From assembly GCA_944385995.1 (NCBI GenBank), contig CALWZL010000008.1, forward strand, positions 1-52,624: a DNA stretch of 52,624 nt. The letters are read 5' to 3'. A program made the translations under genes and the position numbers. Under the pieces are notes generated by a model. It was not told the origin of the DNA. It ran no database searches and worked only from the letters and a program-made list of their open reading frames with translations. The stretch is from an uncultured Faecalibacterium sp. Lineage in GTDB: Bacteria; Bacillota; Clostridia; Oscillospirales; Ruminococcaceae. Shown piece after piece: positions 1 to 8,585 of this stretch (positions within the stretch are counted from its first letter, which is position 1; each line of letters begins with the position of its first letter).

Positions 1-2
1 AG

Positions 3-908
3 TTACTGTTTGTCTGCTGCCGGAGTCTCCGCCTGGTTCGGAAGTTCCTTCAGAAGCTGGTTGAGGTCAAAGGTGTACTTGCTGTGACAGAAATGACAGA
101 CCACTTCACAGTGCGGGTCCTCATCCCGGAGTTTTTCCAGTTCCTTGCGGCCCAGGCTCAACAGCATTCCTTTGGTGCGCTCTCTGCTGCAATCGCACCG
201 ATAAGACACCTGACGACGATCCAGCACCGACGGCGCAAACCCATCCAGTGCCTTTTCCATCATGTCTTTGGGGGTAGCGCCGGCCCGCAGCATCTCGGTC
301 ACCGACGGCATCGCGGCAATGTTCTGTTCCAGCCGGGTGATCTCGGCGTCGGTGGCACCGGGCAGAAGCTGCACCAGATATCCGCCTGCACAGTGAATGG
401 TCAAGTCAGGGTCCACCAGAACGCCCAGGGCGCAGACGGTGGGAATCTGTTCACTGTAGGCATAATAAGCAGTCAAATCTTCAGCAATCTCGCCCGACAC
501 CAGCGGCACCTGGCCGACAGTGGGTTCTTTTTGGAGTTTGTTGTCCCGGATCACGGTGAAAACGCCATCCTTGCCCACGGCGCCGCCTACATCCAAATGG
601 CCATCGGCCCGGGGCGGCAGTTCCACCAACGGATGATCGATGCAGCCCTTGACATTGCCGGTTCCATCGGTACAGGCAATCACCAGACCAGCCGGACCGC
701 CCCCGTTCACCCGCAGGGTGATGCTGTCGCGGCTGTCCTTGAGCATTGCGCCCATCAGGGCTGCACCTGTCAAAAGCCGCCCCAAAGCGGCACTGCAAGT
801 GGCGCTTGTCTTGTGAAGTTGTTCTGCTTTACAGACAATATCCGTCGAATCTATGCCGCAAAATACAATGCCTCCATTGTCAGAGAGGCCGCGGATCCAT
901 TCAGCCAT
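3..908 (-). CDS. hslO: Hsp33 redox-regulated chaperone
   Basis: Hsp33 is a cytosolic holdase chaperone switched on by oxidation of a zinc-binding cysteine cluster. The 301-residue protein has the family's usual length and ends with the cluster: CDC at residues 238-240 and CHFC at 271-274, which fits the CxC...CxxC zinc site. The start is placed at the ATG at 906-908 because GGAGGGAG lies just upstream; an earlier in-frame start would add 13 non-conserved residues. The ATG overlaps the stop of the upstream methyltransferase by 8 bases, so the two are translationally coupled at the end of the lon-engB-methyltransferase-hslO operon. The stop codon is only 3 bases from the window edge. Family call is firm from the cysteine pattern and overall sequence. 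Confidence 0.95.
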   Translation of the reverse strand: MAEWIRGLSDNGGIVFCGIDSTDIVCKAEQLHKTSATCSAALGRLLTGAALMGAMLKDSRDSITLRVNGGGPAGLVIACTDGTGNVKGCIDHPLVELPPRADGHLDVGGAVGKDGVFTVIRDNKLQKEPTVGQVPLVSGEIAEDLTAYYAYSEQIPTVCALGVLVDPDLTIHCAGGYLVQLLPGATDAEITRLEQNIAAMPSVTEMLRAGATPKDMMEKALDGFAPSVLDRRQVSYRCDCSRERTKGMLLSLGRKELEKLRDEDPHCEVVCHFCHSKYTFDLNQLLKELPNQAETPAADKQ

Positions 909-1662
909 CTTCTTCTCCCTCCAGCTGTGTGTAGTTCTTGACGGCACAGAAAAAGTACCGCTCGCTGGTCTCAGTCAGCGGACCAAACGTTTCACCGTCG
1001 CAGACCGATTCCAGGGTAAACCCGTGTTTTTCCAGTGCGGCGCGGATCTCGGCCAATTCGTAAGTATACTCGCAGAATTCCTCATGGAAGGTCTCACCGT
1101 TTTCCCGGTCGTTGATGTCCAGCGAAATCCGAACCCGCCGCCCGCCGTCCTCGATCTGGTTGCGCCAGACACATCCGGCTTCTTCCCCTTCAAAGGTGAA
1201 GGTGTTGTTGCCCAGGACGTTCCGATGCTTATACGGTGTGTTCATATCGAACAGGAGCACACCGCCCTTTTCCATAAAGAAACCGGCGTTGGCAATGGCC
1301 GCATCCAAAGCAGGCAGATGATTGAAGGTGTCAAAAGTAGACACGGCTCCCCGGATGGTTCCATACAAATCCAGGTGACACAGATCCTGTTGCAGCAACA
1401 GCAGCTTTCCCGTCAGTTCCAGCTGGTCGGCCTTGTCCCGAACCACACAGAGCATCTCCTCCGACTGGTCTATGGCGATCATATCATAGCCGTCCTGTGC
1501 CAGCATCAGGGTCAGTTCACCGGTGCCGCACCCAAGATCCGCCAAAATCCCGTCCTGAATGCCGTGGGCGCCCAGTTCAGCCCGAATGTGCTGATACAGG
1601 GTGTCATAGTCGGCATCCTCGTTGAAGGAATCGTAGAAATAGGCAAACTCATTATACGCCAT
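901..1662 (-). CDS. Class I SAM-dependent methyltransferase, substrate unknown
   Basis: A 253-residue Rossmann-fold methyltransferase. Motif I, DLGCGTGEL, is at residues 42-50 and binds the SAM methionine and ribose; an acidic residue ending the second strand (AIDQSEEM) follows as expected. The N-terminal YNEFAYFYDSFN segment is typical of small free-standing methyltransferases of Firmicutes. The start at 1660-1662 overlaps the engB stop by 11 bases, and its own stop overlaps hslO, so it sits coupled in the middle of the lon-engB-hslO operon. The substrate cannot be read from the sequence; the neighbourhood of a ribosome-assembly GTPase and chaperones is only suggestive. Confidence 0.88.
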   Translation of the reverse strand: MAYNEFAYFYDSFNEDADYDTLYQHIRAELGAHGIQDGILADLGCGTGELTLMLAQDGYDMIAIDQSEEMLCVVRDKADQLELTGKLLLLQQDLCHLDLYGTIRGAVSTFDTFNHLPALDAAIANAGFFMEKGGVLLFDMNTPYKHRNVLGNNTFTFEGEEAGCVWRNQIEDGGRRVRISLDINDRENGETFHEEFCEYTYELAEIRAALEKHGFTLESVCDGETFGPLTETSERYFFCAVKNYTQLEGEEDG

Positions 1663-2269
1663 CGGTCTGCTCCCCATCTGCCAGCGCGCCGGAGACCGCT
1701 GCATCCAGAACCGCCTGCAGCTCAGGAATGCCGCTGCCGCTTTCTGCACTGGTCAGAATCACCGCCTGACAGCCGTAAGCCAGGCAGACCTTTTCAAAGG
1801 CCTGACGGGTCTGCTCCATCTGGCTTTTCTTGAGTTTGTCGGCTTTGGTCAGAGCCACCACATACGGAATCCGATGATAGTGCAGATACCGCAGCATCTG
1901 CGCATCGTCCGCGCTGATGTCGTGACGGCAGTCAATCAGCTGAACCAGCAAAGTATGCTGGCGGGCCGCATCAAAATAGCTGTTGATGAGCTCATCCCAG
2001 CGCTGGCGGTCGGCGTTGCTGACTTTGGCATAGCCATAGCCCGGCAGGTCCACAAAATAACAGCTGTCCACCTCATAGAAATTGATGGTGGCCGTCTTGC
2101 CCGGCGTACTGGATACACGGGCCAGATTTTTTCGGTTGCAGAGCTTATTGATTAAGCTGGACTTACCCACATTGGACCGGCCCGAAAAACTGATTTCCGG
2201 CCGGTCGCTGTCGGGCAGCTGACTCGAAATGCCATAGCTGGCCAGAAAGGCCGCTTTATGATAGTTCAT
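1652..2269 (-). CDS. engB: Ribosome biogenesis GTP-binding protein EngB/YsxC
   Basis: A 205-residue TrmE-Era-EngA-EngB type GTPase that acts in 50S subunit assembly. G1 is GRSNVGKS at residues 30-37, followed by the conserved TPGKT of G2, DLPGYG of G3 and TKADK of G4. Length and the N-terminal SYGISSQLPD region match the EngB family, which is normally essential. The ATG at 2267-2269 has GAGGAGAG just upstream. It starts 21 bases after the lon stop; the lon-engB pairing is a well-known Firmicutes arrangement. The 3' end overlaps the methyltransferase start. Confidence 0.96.
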   Translation of the reverse strand: MNYHKAAFLASYGISSQLPDSDRPEISFSGRSNVGKSSLINKLCNRKNLARVSSTPGKTATINFYEVDSCYFVDLPGYGYAKVSNADRQRWDELINSYFDAARQHTLLVQLIDCRHDISADDAQMLRYLHYHRIPYVVALTKADKLKKSQMEQTRQAFEKVCLAYGCQAVILTSAESGSGIPELQAVLDAAVSGALADGEQTDGV

Positions 2270-2290
2270 GTTCTCTCCTCATCGGGTCTC

Positions 2291-4744
2291 TCAGCAGACA
2301 ACGCCCGGCTGCGGCGTCTTGTCCGCCGCCGGCGGCAGAATGGCGTCGGTTGTCTTGGGTTTGCGGGCACGGGTGCGCCGTGCGGGCATGGGTTTGGGCG
2401 CCTTCAGCAGGGCGGTATCCAGTACCTGCTCCAGGGTGGAAACCGGCACAAACTGGATATGCTCCTTGACCTCGTCGTCCACATCGTACAGGTCACTCTC
2501 ATTGTCCTTGGGAATCAAAACCAGCTTCATTCCTTCACGATAGGCGGCCATGCTCTTTTCGCGCAGGCCACCGATGGCAAGTACATTGCCGTGGAGGGTA
2601 ATTTCACCGGTCATGGCCACATCCCCCCGCACCGGACGGCCGGACAGGCAGGAAATCAGTGCTGTGGTCAGGGTCACACCGGCCGAAGGGCCGTCCTTGG
2701 GGATGGCACCCTCGGGGGCATGGATGTGCAGATCGCACTTCTTGAGTTTCTCGGTGTCGATGCCATACTCGGCCGCATGAACCCGCGCATAGGTGATGGC
2801 CAGCTGTGCGCTCTCCTTCATCACATCGCCCAGAGAACCGGTGACCGTGATCTTGCCGGCGCCGTCCTCAATGACCTGTACTTCGATGGGCAGAGTCTCA
2901 CCGCCCACGCTGGTCCAGGCCAGGCCGTTGGCAATGCCCACGGCATTGTCCCGGTTGAGGAACTCCGGTTTAATCATCCGGGGTCCCAGCAGTTCTTCCA
3001 ACATCGAGGAAGTCACCGACACACTTTCCACTTCTCCGGCGGCAATCTTGCGGGCACACTTGCGCAGAACACTGGTGATGGTGCGCTCCAGGCTGCGGAC
3101 GCCTGCTTCACGGGTATAGCCATCGATCAGGCCGTACAGCGCTCCCTGGGACATGGTCACCTTGCCGGTCAAACCGCAGAGCTCCAGCTGTTTGGGCAGC
3201 AGGTGCCGGCGGGCAATGTTGTATTTCTCCACCCGGGTATAGCTGGGCAGTTCGATGATATCCATCCGGTCCCGCAGCGGAGCCGGAATGCCGCCCAGAT
3301 CGTTGGCGGTGGTGATGAACAGAACATGACTCAGGTCATAGGGAATATCCAGGAAATGATCCTTGAAGGTATTGTTCTGTTCGGGGTCCAGCGCTTCCAG
3401 CAGAGCTGCCGCCGGGTCACCCCGGAAGTCTCCCGCCAGTTTATCAATTTCGTCCAGCAGGATCAGCGGATTCTGGCTCTTGGCAGTAATCATGGCGCTG
3501 ATGATCTTGCCGGGCATGGCGCCGATATAGGTCCGGCGATGACCGCGGATCTCAGCCTCGTCCCGCACGCCGCCCAGGCTCAGCCGGACATACTTGCGGT
3601 TCAGGCAGGAGGCAATCGACCGTGCAATGCTGGTCTTGCCGACGCCCGGAGGGCCTACCAGACAGATGATCTGGGCCTTGACATCCGGGGCCAGCTTACG
3701 GACGGCCAGCATCTCCAGAATGCGGTCCTTGACCTTCTTCAGACCGTAATGGTCATGATCCAGAATCTGCTGGGCCTTGACGATGTCCAGGTCATCTTCG
3801 GTGAAGGTGTTCCAGGGCAGGTCCAGACAGGTATCCAGATAAGTACGGATGACGGTGGCCTCCTGATTGCTGCCCTGCATTTTGGCCAGGCGGTCCACCT
3901 CTTTCAGGAGCTTCTGCTCGCTGTCAGCTTCCAGATGCAGGGCCAAAATCCGGCGGCGGTAATCATCTGCTTCGGCGTGGGTGTCGTCCCCTTCGCCCAG
4001 CTCGCTGCTGATGATGTTCAGCTGCTCATGCAGGTAGTAATCCCGCTGGTTTTTGTCCATCGACTCGTTGACCTTGTCGCTGATCTCCTTCTCAATCTGC
4101 AGGACCTGGCATTCCCGGCGCAGCAGTTCAATCAGTTTCTCCAGACGGCCGGTCAGGGTGTTTTCATCCATCACCGCCTGCTTGTCCTCATAGCGGAGGA
4201 GCAGATTGGCCGGCATATACTCGCTCAGGAACACCGGGTCATCGCTGGACACAATGGCAAAGACCACATCCTTGGCCAGGCGCTGATTCAAAGACAGGTA
4301 CTCATCAAACACGCTCTTGAGGCTGCGAACCAGGGCGTCGGTCTGCAGGGCATTTTCCTCCTTGGCCCCGCGCACCGGCGCCTGCTGGACAGCGGCCAGC
4401 AGGAATTTGCCGTCGTCATCCAGATCGGTAATCTTGGCGCGGTATTTGCCCTCTACCAGAACCCGGACCAGATCATCCGAGACCCGCAGCACCTGCTTGA
4501 TCTCGGCCACAACGCCATAGGTAAACAGGTCGTCACGGGTGGGCTCGTCGGTGTCCATCTTCTTCTGGGCGACCAGAAATACATTGGAATTGTTGCTCAT
4601 TGCCCACTCAATGGCGGCAATGCTCTTTTCACGGCCCACTTCAAAGTGAACCAGATTGTTTGGGAAGACCACCAGCCCGCGCAGGGCAATGGCAGGAAGA
4701 TGCAGCGTCTGACGCTCCACCTTGATTGTTACTTTCTCAGACAT
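2291..4744 (-). CDS. lon: ATP-dependent endopeptidase La (Lon)
   Basis: An 817-residue LonA protease that degrades misfolded and regulatory proteins in the cytosol. Order: N-terminal substrate-recognition domain (about 1-200), coiled linker, AAA+ module with Walker A GPPGVGKT at 364-371 and Walker B ILLDEIDK, then the proteolytic domain with catalytic Ser687 (in DGPSAG) and Lys730 (in REKS), spaced as in E. coli Lon. The ATG at 4742-4744 follows GGGAGG and gives the conserved [16 protein letters not shown] start. The protein ends in an Arg/Lys/Pro-rich tail of about 35 residues beyond the protease fold, ending in Cys, which is not usual. It heads the operon lon-engB-methyltransferase-hslO. 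Confidence 0.97.
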   Translation of the reverse strand: MSEKVTIKVERQTLHLPAIALRGLVVFPNNLVHFEVGREKSIAAIEWAMSNNSNVFLVAQKKMDTDEPTRDDLFTYGVVAEIKQVLRVSDDLVRVLVEGKYRAKITDLDDDGKFLLAAVQQAPVRGAKEENALQTDALVRSLKSVFDEYLSLNQRLAKDVVFAIVSSDDPVFLSEYMPANLLLRYEDKQAVMDENTLTGRLEKLIELLRRECQVLQIEKEISDKVNESMDKNQRDYYLHEQLNIISSELGEGDDTHAEADDYRRRILALHLEADSEQKLLKEVDRLAKMQGSNQEATVIRTYLDTCLDLPWNTFTEDDLDIVKAQQILDHDHYGLKKVKDRILEMLAVRKLAPDVKAQIICLVGPPGVGKTSIARSIASCLNRKYVRLSLGGVRDEAEIRGHRRTYIGAMPGKIISAMITAKSQNPLILLDEIDKLAGDFRGDPAAALLEALDPEQNNTFKDHFLDIPYDLSHVLFITTANDLGGIPAPLRDRMDIIELPSYTRVEKYNIARRHLLPKQLELCGLTGKVTMSQGALYGLIDGYTREAGVRSLERTITSVLRKCARKIAAGEVESVSVTSSMLEELLGPRMIKPEFLNRDNAVGIANGLAWTSVGGETLPIEVQVIEDGAGKITVTGSLGDVMKESAQLAITYARVHAAEYGIDTEKLKKCDLHIHAPEGAIPKDGPSAGVTLTTALISCLSGRPVRGDVAMTGEITLHGNVLAIGGLREKSMAAYREGMKLVLIPKDNESDLYDVDDEVKEHIQFVPVSTLEQVLDTALLKAPKPMPARRTRARKPKTTDAILPPAADKTPQPGVVC

Positions 4745-4801
4745 TGTGAACCTCCCAAAGCTGTGCTCCAGTATTGCGGCGGGCACAGCCTTTTGTTCTT
4801 T

Positions 4802-4854
4802 GACAGGGCGCTGCCCTGTCCCTGTATTATAGCCGGTTGCGGCGATGGTTGCAA
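4802..4854 (-). promoter_or_regulatory. lon promoter with palindrome at transcription start
   Basis: Read on the minus strand, TTGCAA (4849-4854) and TATAAT (4826-4831) are separated by exactly 17 bases, an excellent sigma-A promoter about 80 bases before the lon start. The predicted first bases of the transcript form a perfect palindrome, GACAGGGC-AGC-GCCCTGTC (4802-4820). It does not match my recollection of CIRCE (HrcA) or CtsR heptad repeats. It may be an operator or a 5'-end RNA hairpin. Confidence 0.8.
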
Positions 4855-4918
4855 TGGGTCCCACTGCTTTTGCCAGCAAAGCAGAACCGCAAAGATTTTC
4901 CATCCCCCGCAAAACCGC

Positions 4919-5458
4919 TTATTCCTGGTTGCGTTCCCTTATATTATACCCCAACTTGTCCAGTGCCGGCAACAGGGCCCGCAGAATCAAAGCCGTCAGA
5001 GCGCCCATCACCAGACCCATCACCAGCATCGCCGGCGCGTAGTAGAGGGACATCGAAGAGGAAATGATAACCCCTGCTCCCAGCAGCTGCCCCACATTGT
5101 GGGCCAAAGCGCCGCAGACCGACAGGATAAACCAGGTGGGCCGCAGCGGCAGCACATCATACAAAAGCCACATCACCAGCAGGGAGAGCAAACCTCCGCA
5201 GAGCGACAGGAATCCCGCCGTCGGTCCCGACACCAGAAAGACAAAGAGCGCTTTCAGCAGGTCCAGGATGAGGGCCTGTCTGGGCCCCATAAAGAGCAGC
5301 GCGTACATCACCACCACGTTGGCAAGACCCAGCTTCATGCCGGGCAGCAAGCCCGGAATGGTCAAGGTGCCCTCTGCAAAAGAAAGGGCCATCGCCAGGG
5401 CGAAAAGCATCCCCGAAAGGGCAATCTGTCTGGCTTTACTTCTCTGCTGCCTGCGCAT
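4919..5458 (-). CDS. Gx transporter family / heptaprenyl diphosphate synthase component I-like membrane protein
   Basis: A 179-residue integral membrane protein with five or six hydrophobic segments. Phrases such as PGMKLGLANVVVMYALLFMG and the glycine-rich later helices fit the Gx transporter family, which older annotations call heptaprenyl diphosphate synthase component I. A lipid or vitamin-precursor transport role is usual for the fold but the substrate is unknown here. In-frame codons at 5482 (GTG) and 5479 (ATG, overlapping the ABC-F stop) exist, but only the ATG at 5458 has AGGAGG at proper spacing, so it is chosen. It follows the ABC-F gene by 20 bases and is probably cotranscribed. 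Confidence 0.8.
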   Translation of the reverse strand: MRRQQRSKARQIALSGMLFALAMALSFAEGTLTIPGLLPGMKLGLANVVVMYALLFMGPRQALILDLLKALFVFLVSGPTAGFLSLCGGLLSLLVMWLLYDVLPLRPTWFILSVCGALAHNVGQLLGAGVIISSSMSLYYAPAMLVMGLVMGALTALILRALLPALDKLGYNIRERNQE

Positions 5459-5478
5459 GGGCTGCCTCCTGCGGGACA

Positions 5479-7389
5479 TCACGCCCCGGTGTTTTCCGTT
5501 GATTCAAGCGAATGTTCATACTGCTCCTGTTCTTCGACAGCGGCTTCCCAGGCAGCAAAGAGTTCTTCCTGGTGGAAGCGCAGGTCTTCCAGCTCGTCGC
5601 TCTTTTGGCGCAGCAGCTGGGGATCGTTGTAGACCTCCGGAGAATTGATCTCATTGTCCAGTTCCACCTCGCGGGCGCCGCACTTCTCCATCTCCTCCTC
5701 ACAGGATTTGATCTTGGCTCGCAGTTCAGCCCGACGGCGGCGCTGTTCCTTGCCATAGCCGGCTTTGGCGGCAGCATCGGTCTTTTCCGGGGCTGCAGCC
5801 GCGGGAGTCGTACGGCCCATCAGGGCGTCATAGTTGGGATAGAGATTGGCCTTGCCGTTTTCCAGATAGAGAATCGGGCATGCCAGGCTGTTCATCAGAT
5901 GGCGGTCATGGGTAACCAACAACAGGGTGCCGGTGTATGCCATCAGGGCTTCGGTCAGATTTTCACGGGTATAGATGTCCAGGTGGTTGGTGGGCTCATC
6001 CAGAAACAGCAGGTTGGGCCGTTCCAGTACAATCTCCGCAAAGCGGAGGCGGGCCAGCTCACCGCCGGACAGAGAAGCGCAGTCCTTAAAGACTGTTTCT
6101 CCCCGGAATCCAAGCCGTGCCAGATGGCTTCGGACTTCCAGCTCGGTCATCTGGGGGTACTTGTCCCAGATGACATCAATCACCCGGCCCGCGCCGGCCC
6201 GGTGCTGCTGCTGTTCAAAAATGCTGGGGCGGGCGCCGGTGCCCAGTCGGACCATACCGCCCGAGGGACGCCGCCGGCCGTCCAGCACCTGCATCAGGGT
6301 GGACTTGCCCGCGCCATTGGGACCAGCAATCACCAGCCGCTGGCCCCGGCAGACGGTATAGGTGAAAGGCTCCAGCAGGACCCGGTTCCCAATCCGAATG
6401 GTCAGATTTTTCATAATGACCAGCTCGTTCCAGGGCTCCACATCGTATTCAAAGCGGAAATTCAGCTTGTTGGTCTCGTCTTTGGGGGCCTCGGTGATCT
6501 CCAGCTTTTCCAGCTGTTTGCGGCGGCTCTGGGCCATCTTGGTGGTGGAGGCCCGCACCAGGTTGCGGTCAATGTAGTCCTGGAGTTTTTCGGCCAGAGC
6601 TACATCGGCATCGTGCTGTTTCTGGCGCAGGGCGTCGGCGGCCTCCTTCTGGGGCAGATAGGCCGAGAAATTTCCCTTATAGACCGTCATGCTGTGGCCT
6701 GAGACTTCCCAGATCTTGGTACAGACGTTATCCAGAAAATAGCGGTCATGGCTGACCACCAGAACGGCACCGGAATAGCTCTTCAGATAGTTTTCCAGCC
6801 ATTCCATGGTGGTAAAGTCCAGATGGTTGGTGGGCTCGTCCAGGATCAGGATGTCCGGCTTTTCCAGCAGCAGTTTGGCAATCCGCAGCCGGGTCAGCTC
6901 ACCGCCGGACAGAATCCCCACATTCTTTCCCCAGGTGTCCTGGGGAAAGCCCATGCCGCCCAGGACCTTTTTGATGTTTACATCCATATTGTACCCGTCG
7001 GCAGCATCCACCACAGCTTGCAGCGCCGCGTGCTGCTCCAGCAAGGCGGGGTCCGACTGATGGGCGGCCATCTTTTTTTCCACGATCTGCATCTGCGCCA
7101 TCGCTTCCAGCACCGGTGCAAAGGAAGACCGCATTTCCCCGTAGACATCCAATGTATTGTCCAGCTTGGCATTCTGTGCCAGATACCCCAGCGTGACGCC
7201 GTGGGTCAGGCTGAATTCGCCGTTGTAGTCGGTGTATTCACCGGTCAGGATCTTCAGAAGGGTGGTCTTGCCGGCGCCGTTCTGACCCACAATGCCGATC
7301 CGGTCCTCCCGCTCGACACTGGCCGTCACGTTTTCCAGCACGACCTTTTCTCCAAAGCTCTTGCCGATCTGTTCCAGATTCATCAACAT
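5479..7389 (-). CDS. ABC-F family ribosome-associated ATPase (Uup/YdiF type)
   Basis: A 636-residue duplicated ATPase without membrane segments. Domain 1 has Walker A GQNGAGKTT, signature LSGGE and Walker B LILDEPTNHLD; domain 2 has GPNGAGKST, LSGGELARLR and LLFLDEPTNHLD. Between them lies the charged linker of ABC-F proteins, which reaches the ribosomal peptidyl-transferase region in studied members. The C terminus is a charged coiled coil of about 90 residues, as in Uup/YdiF-type proteins. It is more likely a housekeeping translation factor than a resistance protein, since no resistance context is present. The start ATG at 7387-7389 (MLMNLEQIGKSF) has a GGGGAAG upstream; another ATG lies two codons on. 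Confidence 0.93.
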   Translation of the reverse strand: MLMNLEQIGKSFGEKVVLENVTASVEREDRIGIVGQNGAGKTTLLKILTGEYTDYNGEFSLTHGVTLGYLAQNAKLDNTLDVYGEMRSSFAPVLEAMAQMQIVEKKMAAHQSDPALLEQHAALQAVVDAADGYNMDVNIKKVLGGMGFPQDTWGKNVGILSGGELTRLRIAKLLLEKPDILILDEPTNHLDFTTMEWLENYLKSYSGAVLVVSHDRYFLDNVCTKIWEVSGHSMTVYKGNFSAYLPQKEAADALRQKQHDADVALAEKLQDYIDRNLVRASTTKMAQSRRKQLEKLEITEAPKDETNKLNFRFEYDVEPWNELVIMKNLTIRIGNRVLLEPFTYTVCRGQRLVIAGPNGAGKSTLMQVLDGRRRPSGGMVRLGTGARPSIFEQQQHRAGAGRVIDVIWDKYPQMTELEVRSHLARLGFRGETVFKDCASLSGGELARLRFAEIVLERPNLLFLDEPTNHLDIYTRENLTEALMAYTGTLLLVTHDRHLMNSLACPILYLENGKANLYPNYDALMGRTTPAAAAPEKTDAAAKAGYGKEQRRRRAELRAKIKSCEEEMEKCGAREVELDNEINSPEVYNDPQLLRQKSDELEDLRFHQEELFAAWEAAVEEQEQYEHSLESTENTGA

Positions 7390-7444
7390 AGTTTCTTCTT
7401 CCCCACACTCTGCGTCTATCTCCGGGTCTCTGCGTTTTGCATCC

Positions 7445-8185
7445 TCAGACCTGATGACGCCGGTTTTTCTGCCCCACCCGGGCCAGCTCATCCGGTTCCA
7501 TCACAATCGGATACAGCTGTTCCAAAGCGTCGATCTCATAGGTCGGGCTCACCTGACCCGGATTTTCCGTGTGCTCCCGATTGAGCCAGCAGGTATCCAG
7601 TCCGGCATTGATGCCGCCCTGAATGTCGCTGGTCAGGCTGTCGCCTACCACCAGCACATGCTCGCGATTCTCCACGCCCAAGGTCTTGAGGGCGGTATCG
7701 AAAATTTTGCGGTTGGGCTTTTCGCTGTCCGACCGCTCCGAAACAAAAACCTCCTCCATAAAGGCGGCCACACCGGATTCCTTGACCCGGCGGCTCTGGA
7801 CCTTGTCAAAGCCGTTGGTCACAATGGCCATGGTGGCCACCTCGGCCAGCTCATGCAGGACATCCAGAATATTGCCGGGCATCAGGTCGGGATGGGTGGA
7901 CAGCTGATTGAGATAGTAGTGGTTCATCTCTGCGCCATTGCCCGACGCACCAATCTCTTTCAAAAAGCGGGTAAAACGCTCATTCATCAACTTGTCCCGG
8001 CGAATCTGTCCCTTCTCCAGCTGACGCCAGAGTGCCTCATTGATTTCACGGTATTTCTGGACCGTCTCATTGGAAGGCTCAATGTTGTACTGGGTCAGCG
8101 TCTCGATCAGGGCCTTATTCTCGGCCGTATCGAAATCCAGCAGGGTGTTGTCTGCGTCAAACAGAATGCAGTAGTATTTTGCCAT
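7445..8185 (-). CDS. yjjG: YjjG-family HAD pyrimidine nucleotidase
   Basis: A 246-residue HAD phosphatase. Motif I is FDADNTLLDF with the nucleophile and general acid aspartates at residues 10 and 12, motif II is the Thr in IVTNGF, motif III the Lys in SEKPNRKIF, and motif IV is VVGDSLTSDI. These extended motifs and the length match YjjG, a house-cleaning 5'-nucleotidase acting on non-canonical pyrimidine nucleotides. Substrate remains inferred from family. It lies 55 bases before the ABC-F gene on the same strand and its ATG has AGGGAAG upstream. Confidence 0.88.
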   Translation of the reverse strand: MAKYYCILFDADNTLLDFDTAENKALIETLTQYNIEPSNETVQKYREINEALWRQLEKGQIRRDKLMNERFTRFLKEIGASGNGAEMNHYYLNQLSTHPDLMPGNILDVLHELAEVATMAIVTNGFDKVQSRRVKESGVAAFMEEVFVSERSDSEKPNRKIFDTALKTLGVENREHVLVVGDSLTSDIQGGINAGLDTCWLNREHTENPGQVSPTYEIDALEQLYPIVMEPDELARVGQKNRRHQV

Positions 8186-8228
8186 ACGTCTTCCCTCTCT
8201 TCTGTATCAAATTCCTTTACAAGGCAAA

Positions 8229-8254
8229 GCCAGCCCCGTTCACGCAGAGCTGGC
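8229..8254 (-). terminator. Weak hairpin between the small Cys-rich gene and yjjG
   Basis: On the minus strand GCCAGC and GCTGGC pair across a 14-base loop just after the stop at 8264, followed by TTTGCCTT. The stem is short and the T-tract broken, so it would be an inefficient terminator at best. Confidence 0.35.
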
Positions 8255-8263
8255 CCTGTCGTA

Positions 8264-8479
8264 TCACACGTTTATGATCTCATAACCGCCCGCATCGTCG
8301 GTCTGCTGGGGCTGGTTATCCAGGCAGCGGCCGGTGGGTGTATCCCCACCACAGCCGCAATCTGGTTCCTCGATGGGACCCGGGTCTACAACCTCCCAGT
8401 CCATCTCGTAGAAGTCGACGCTGCCATCGGTCACATTGCCGCAGCCGGGCTGGCAGACGACAAACTCTTCCTGCTGCAT
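8264..8479 (-). CDS. Small acidic Cys-rich protein of unknown function
   Basis: A 71-residue acidic protein with no signal peptide or membrane segment. Its cysteines sit in two clusters: CQPGC near the N terminus and CGC about residue 42, with one more near residue 52. This could be a small metal-binding fold, but no known family is recognised. Support for it being real: AGGAGG about 10 bases before the ATG at 8477-8479, location in a same-strand gap between the SGNH hydrolase and yjjG, and no better ORF there. The function is not inferred. Confidence 0.6.
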   Translation of the reverse strand: MQQEEFVVCQPGCGNVTDGSVDFYEMDWEVVDPGPIEEPDCGCGGDTPTGRCLDNQPQQTDDAGGYEIINV

Positions 8480-8585
8480 CTTCAGGTTTCCTCCTCTCTC
8501 CTATAGGGTTCCTCTGGCGGGTGAATGCCATCTGAGGGGATACCCCAGCCTATGCAGGCGGAAGGCAGGAGGTGCCTGGAAACAG

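Noticed and set aside
2258-5632. A plus-strand open frame of 1124 codons
   Set aside because: It lies opposite lon and the Gx-type gene, which have clear motifs and SD sites. It has no domain, no ribosome site and a His/Gln-rich composition typical of antisense frames in GC-rich DNA.
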